Below, in pieces: positions 61,353 to 64,000 of a stretch of 64,000 nt of DNA. Position numbers and translations under genes: made by a program. The notes beneath the pieces were generated by a model. It ran no database searches. It was not told the DNA's origin and was given only the letters and a program-made list of their open reading frames with translations. Numbering within the stretch: position 1 is the stretch's first letter; every line of letters begins with the position of its first letter. Origin of the DNA: an uncultured Aquimarina sp. (GTDB lineage Bacteria > Bacteroidota > Bacteroidia > Flavobacteriales > Flavobacteriaceae); NCBI GenBank assembly GCA_947496705.1, contig CANMDW010000002.1, positions 434,001 through 498,000 on the forward strand, given 5' to 3'.

Positions 61353-62301
61353 CTGCAATCTCTTTAAAAAAGACATTCCCTGTAATTTCGAGATACAGCT
61401 TATCTTTGGTTGCTACCTGCCAGGGAAAACGTGGGTTTAACCCCATACCATCATGAAGCTTGTTCTGAATATATGCTCCGGCTTTTTGACTGTTGATTCC
61501 CAGTTTGGTATGCACGGCATACACATCTTCCTGATAGGTGCCATAGCCATATACATTTCCATAAAACAAATTGTTATATGGGGGCAATGTAAACCAAACA
61601 TTCTTGCGGCCATCATCAGAATTTAAAGGATTTCTTGGAGATTGGCGGTAATCTGGCCTGGGAGTAAACAGATCGATACCAAATCCCAGCTGGAATGCTG
61701 TATCAAAATCTTCGATTTTGGTAAATCCTATATCCAGGGTTCCGGTAACCCCATAATCGGTACCAGCACCATCAAACCACCCGATTTTAAAATCATTTAA
61801 GAAGGTAAAATGAATATGATGACTGGCATTACTAAATCGCATAAGCAACGCACCGCGTTTGAGTCCATAAGATTTTAGCGTTTTTGGCAACACATCCTTA
61901 CTGAATCCAAATCCAAGTCCGTTAAATCCTCCTTTACCTTCAGGATTAAAAATAATGGCATTATTCATATTAGAAACTGAAGACCCCAGCAGGTTGCTGT
62001 TTTTTCCGATACCGGCTAAGGCAAAAAACTCATAAGAATATGCAAAACCCGATGTTGCCACTGTATGTCGCTTTAAGAATTGATACGATGCCAAAGACAA
62101 GCCACTTTCCACAGAAATATCACCATAATTAAGGGTTCCGAATCCAAAAGCTCCCAGTTTTAGCCATTGATTTTGGTTTCCCAGGGTGATTTCGGCTTTT
62201 AAGAGGATACCACTATCTGCCTGTAACTGTTGAGAATATAGTGTAGAACAGCTTAAGGATATAAAAAAAGTGATCACTGTTCTTACGATGTTTTCTGGCA
62301 T
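61345..62301 (-). CDS. Outer-membrane/secreted beta-rich protein of unknown function
   Basis: 318 residues, signal peptide ending near STLYSQ. Repeated strand-like segments (GILLKAEITLGNQNQWLKLGAFGFG, VATSGFAYSYEFFALAGIG, GFNGLGFGFSKDV) suggest a barrel, followed by a distinctive conserved-looking C-terminal half with GWFDGAGTDYGVTGTLDIGF, DLFTPRPDYRQSPRNPL, YNNLFYGNVYGYGTY and NKLHDGMGLNPRFPW. The latter pattern recalls proteins annotated as polymorphic toxin type 23, but I cannot confirm this. One base from the xerD stop, overlapping the LRR gene: an operon. Confidence 0.6.
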   Translation of the reverse strand: MPENIVRTVITFFISLSCSTLYSQQLQADSGILLKAEITLGNQNQWLKLGAFGFGTLNYGDISVESGLSLASYQFLKRHTVATSGFAYSYEFFALAGIGKNSNLLGSSVSNMNNAIIFNPEGKGGFNGLGFGFSKDVLPKTLKSYGLKRGALLMRFSNASHHIHFTFLNDFKIGWFDGAGTDYGVTGTLDIGFTKIEDFDTAFQLGFGIDLFTPRPDYRQSPRNPLNSDDGRKNVWFTLPPYNNLFYGNVYGYGTYQEDVYAVHTKLGINSQKAGAYIQNKLHDGMGLNPRFPWQVATKDKLYLEITGNVFFKEIADE

Positions 62302-62302
62302 A

Positions 62303-63199
62303 TTATCTCCTTGGATGAAAATTATGTATCACTTCGCTCAAATGGCTACGGTCGATGTGCATGTATATTTCTGTAGTCGTAATGCTTTCATGACCAAGCA
62401 TTAATTGTATCGCTCTCAGATCGGCGCCATTTTCTAACAGATGGGTGGCAAAGGAGTGCCTGAAGGTGTGCGGACTTACATTTTTATGAATCCCCGCCTT
62501 TGCTACCAATCGCTTTATAATGGTAAAAATCATGGCTCTGGTGAGCTGTTTTCCCCTTCGGTTTAAGAATAAAGTGTCTTCATGTCCTTTTTTAATATCG
62601 ATATGATTACGTATTTCGTTTGCATAGATATTAATAAATTTCTGGGTAGCATCGCCGATAGGAACAAATCGCTGTTTGCTTCCTTTTCCGGTAACGCTTA
62701 TATATCCTTCATCAAAAAAGAGGTTGGATAATTTTAAATCGATGAGTTCACTTACCCGTAAGCCGCAACCATACAGGGTTTCTATAATCGCCCGATTGCG
62801 TTCCCCTTCGGGTGCCCCCAGGTCGATTTGAGCGATGATCTGATCAATTTCTTCTACAGAGAGGGTATCGGGGAGTTTTCTGCCTATTTTTGGCGATTCT
62901 ATAAGGTCCATGGGGTTAGCCTCCCGGTAGTCTTCAAACACCAGATAGTTAAAAAAGCTTTTTAAGCCAGATATAATTCTGGATTGAGACCGGGCATTCA
63001 CCAGTTTTGCCGTTTCAAATATGAATTGTTGCAGGATTTCTTTTTCTATGGAAAGCGGGGAAGAGGCAATGTTACTTTCGTCAAGAAATTTGAGTAAACG
63101 TTCAATATCCAGCGTATAGTTAATAATAGAGTTTTCAGAAAGTCCTCTTTCTATACGCAGATAGTGTGCAAAGTCTTTTATAGCGTGGTCCCATTTCAT
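62303..63199 (-). CDS. xerD: Tyrosine recombinase XerD
   Basis: 298 residues, resolves chromosome dimers at dif. N-terminal SAM-like DNA-binding domain 1-95 (FAHYLRIERGLSENSIINYTLDIERLLKFL). The C-terminal catalytic domain has the arginine of YGCGLRVSELIDL (near 148), lysine of TGKGSKQRFVPIG, HTFRHSFATHLLENGADLR (His and Arg near 243-246), LGHES (His near 269) and the nucleophile Tyr in TTEIYMHID (near 278). Length and motifs are typical of the housekeeping enzyme, not of an integrase tied to a mobile element. Confidence 0.93.
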   Translation of the reverse strand: MKWDHAIKDFAHYLRIERGLSENSIINYTLDIERLLKFLDESNIASSPLSIEKEILQQFIFETAKLVNARSQSRIISGLKSFFNYLVFEDYREANPMDLIESPKIGRKLPDTLSVEEIDQIIAQIDLGAPEGERNRAIIETLYGCGLRVSELIDLKLSNLFFDEGYISVTGKGSKQRFVPIGDATQKFINIYANEIRNHIDIKKGHEDTLFLNRRGKQLTRAMIFTIIKRLVAKAGIHKNVSPHTFRHSFATHLLENGADLRAIQLMLGHESITTTEIYMHIDRSHLSEVIHNFHPRR

Positions 63200-63222
63200 A
63201 GAGTCTAAGATATAAAAGAAAA

Positions 63223-63246
63223 ACCATCCCGCTTATACGGGATGGT
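63223..63246 (-). terminator. Intrinsic terminator of beta-barrel gene
   Basis: On the minus strand ACCATCCCG pairs perfectly with CGGGATGGT, loop of six, followed by TTTTCTTTT. It lies just after the barrel gene's stop and before xerD. Confidence 0.85.
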
Positions 63247-63272
63247 CTTATATATTGATTGGTATTTCTTTC

Positions 63273-63803
63273 TTAGAAATGTAATGCGAATCCGATGTTG
63301 AACTGAAGGTTGTCTTCAGCATCTGCATCGTCATTCATAGTCAGGTTGTAACGTAAACCAGGCTCAATACTTACATTGTTTCCAATAAACCATGCATAAC
63401 CAGCTTGAATCCCTACATAAGAACGATTCTCATCAGCATCTTCTTCACTTTCACCCACGTAACTAAGTTCTACAGGGATTTTGTCAATGATATAATACTT
63501 CGCTCCGATTTTGTAAATGAAAGTAGATGTATCGCCTTCTAAACTACTGTCAGCATATCCCAATCCAGCTTTAACAGCCAAATTATCCATTACAAAGTAA
63601 CCACCTTCTAAACCAATACCCCAGAAAGTTTCTCCATCTCTGGAAGTCAACCCGAAAGCAGTATTTCCATTACCAACACCTCCAAAACCGGTATTCGCTT
63701 CGATTAACCATTTCCCTTTTGCAATTTGGTCTGCACCGCCATCCTGTGCATTTGCAAACGTAAAAGCCACTACTGCCAAGGCAGTTAACATTAGTTTTTT
63801 CAT
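63273..63803 (-). CDS. Outer-membrane beta-barrel protein (OmpW/porin-like)
   Basis: 176 residues. The signal peptide ends at AFTFANAQ. Barrel strands: GKWLIEANTGFGGVG, FWGIGLEGGYFVMDNLAVKAGLGYA, FIYKIGAKYYIIDKIPVELSYVG, RSYVGIQAGYAWFIGNNVSIEPGLRYNL, and a terminal LQFNIGFALHF with the C-terminal phenylalanine used for outer-membrane insertion. The DNMAVK/DNLAVK phrase is common in flavobacterial OmpW-like proteins. Own transcript, ended by the hairpin at 63223. Confidence 0.82.
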   Translation of the reverse strand: MKKLMLTALAVVAFTFANAQDGGADQIAKGKWLIEANTGFGGVGNGNTAFGLTSRDGETFWGIGLEGGYFVMDNLAVKAGLGYADSSLEGDTSTFIYKIGAKYYIIDKIPVELSYVGESEEDADENRSYVGIQAGYAWFIGNNVSIEPGLRYNLTMNDDADAEDNLQFNIGFALHF

Positions 63804-64000
63804 AATAATTGTTTGTTTAAAGTTTGGGCTAAACTATAGAATTCACTCGTATAAAATGTTAAAAAAAACTAAAAATTTAGTAGTTCATCGATATTTAACA
63901 ACCAATTAACGGTTTATTCTGCTGTAATACAATAAGATACCTATGGTATAACAGCAAAAATTTGTTTTAAATCAATCGGTAAAAGATAAAAATAAAACTA

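Noticed and set aside
62303..63199. Tyrosine recombinase as integrase of a mobile island
   Set aside because: Length, domain order and motifs are those of housekeeping XerD, and no attachment-site repeats or phage genes flank it.

Overview
The window is a stretch of chromosome from an AT-rich member of the Bacteroidota, most likely a marine Flavobacteriaceae (inference). The evidence is a SusC/SusD pair with an FecI/FecR regulatory pair, many short lipoproteins and small beta-barrels, bacillithiol synthesis (BshA), MiaE, OmpA-type proteins with DUF11-like repeats, and promoters of the Bacteroidota type (-7 element TAnnTTTG) instead of E. coli-type -10 boxes. No tRNA, rRNA, CRISPR array, prophage or full-length insertion sequence was seen. 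One RNA gene, rnpB (RNase P RNA), is clear.

Layout. 1-6.1 kb: a cut-off thioredoxin-like protein, RNase Z, an S41 protease lipoprotein, pdxH and a large OmpA-family protein. 6.4-10 kb: polyphosphate operon sixA-ppk1-ppx. 10-16 kb: a beta-barrel, miaE, dnaX, rnpB, a cluster of stem-loops, bshA and another beta-barrel. 16-21.5 kb: a large FAD/Fe-S dehydrogenase, a cysteine-rich lipoprotein and an LpxH-like phosphoesterase. 21.6-26.2 kb: a gluconokinase/6-phosphogluconate dehydrogenase fusion with a gluconate permease, then aroC. 26.2-30.6 kb: a six-copy 41-bp tandem array, a dicarboxylate/amino-acid symporter, a LysR regulator and a PLP decarboxylase. 30.8-38 kb: lipoproteins, a MuiA-like protein, a DCC protein, a short-chain dehydrogenase-like protein, gcvT and DUF3052. 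38.4-46.9 kb: FecI sigma, FecR, SusC (with STN domain), SusD, a secreted M20 peptidase and a Nudix hydrolase, probably a peptide-uptake locus. 47.2-50.3 kb: a three-gene cassette of a GshB-like ATP-grasp ligase, an N-formylglutamate amidohydrolase and a QEGLA/HExxxH metallopeptidase. 50.5-52.1 kb: a lipoprotein and a degenerate M28 peptidase. 52.4-57.7 kb: the threonine operon thrA-thrB-Rid-thrC, preceded by an unannotated 36-codon leader peptide rich in Thr and Ile. 57.8-63.8 kb: nnr (NAD(P)HX repair), a lipoprotein, an LRR lipoprotein, a barrel protein, xerD and a last beta-barrel.

The most unusual material lies between genes. Three families of miniature inverted-repeat elements are visible, each with target-site duplications that can be read directly: family 1 with three copies (1562, 38148, 47013), family 2 (1456-1822, with a family 1 copy nested inside) and family 3 (52121-52346). 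There are also a 62-64-bp palindromic repeat at 20550 and 50452, a perfect 22-bp-stem hairpin at 50401 and the 41-bp hairpin array at 26321. The two observations I would follow first are the thr leader peptide, as an attenuation system, and the ATP-grasp/amidohydrolase/QEGLA cassette, as a possible ligation-and-trimming pathway in an organism that appears to use bacillithiol rather than glutathione.
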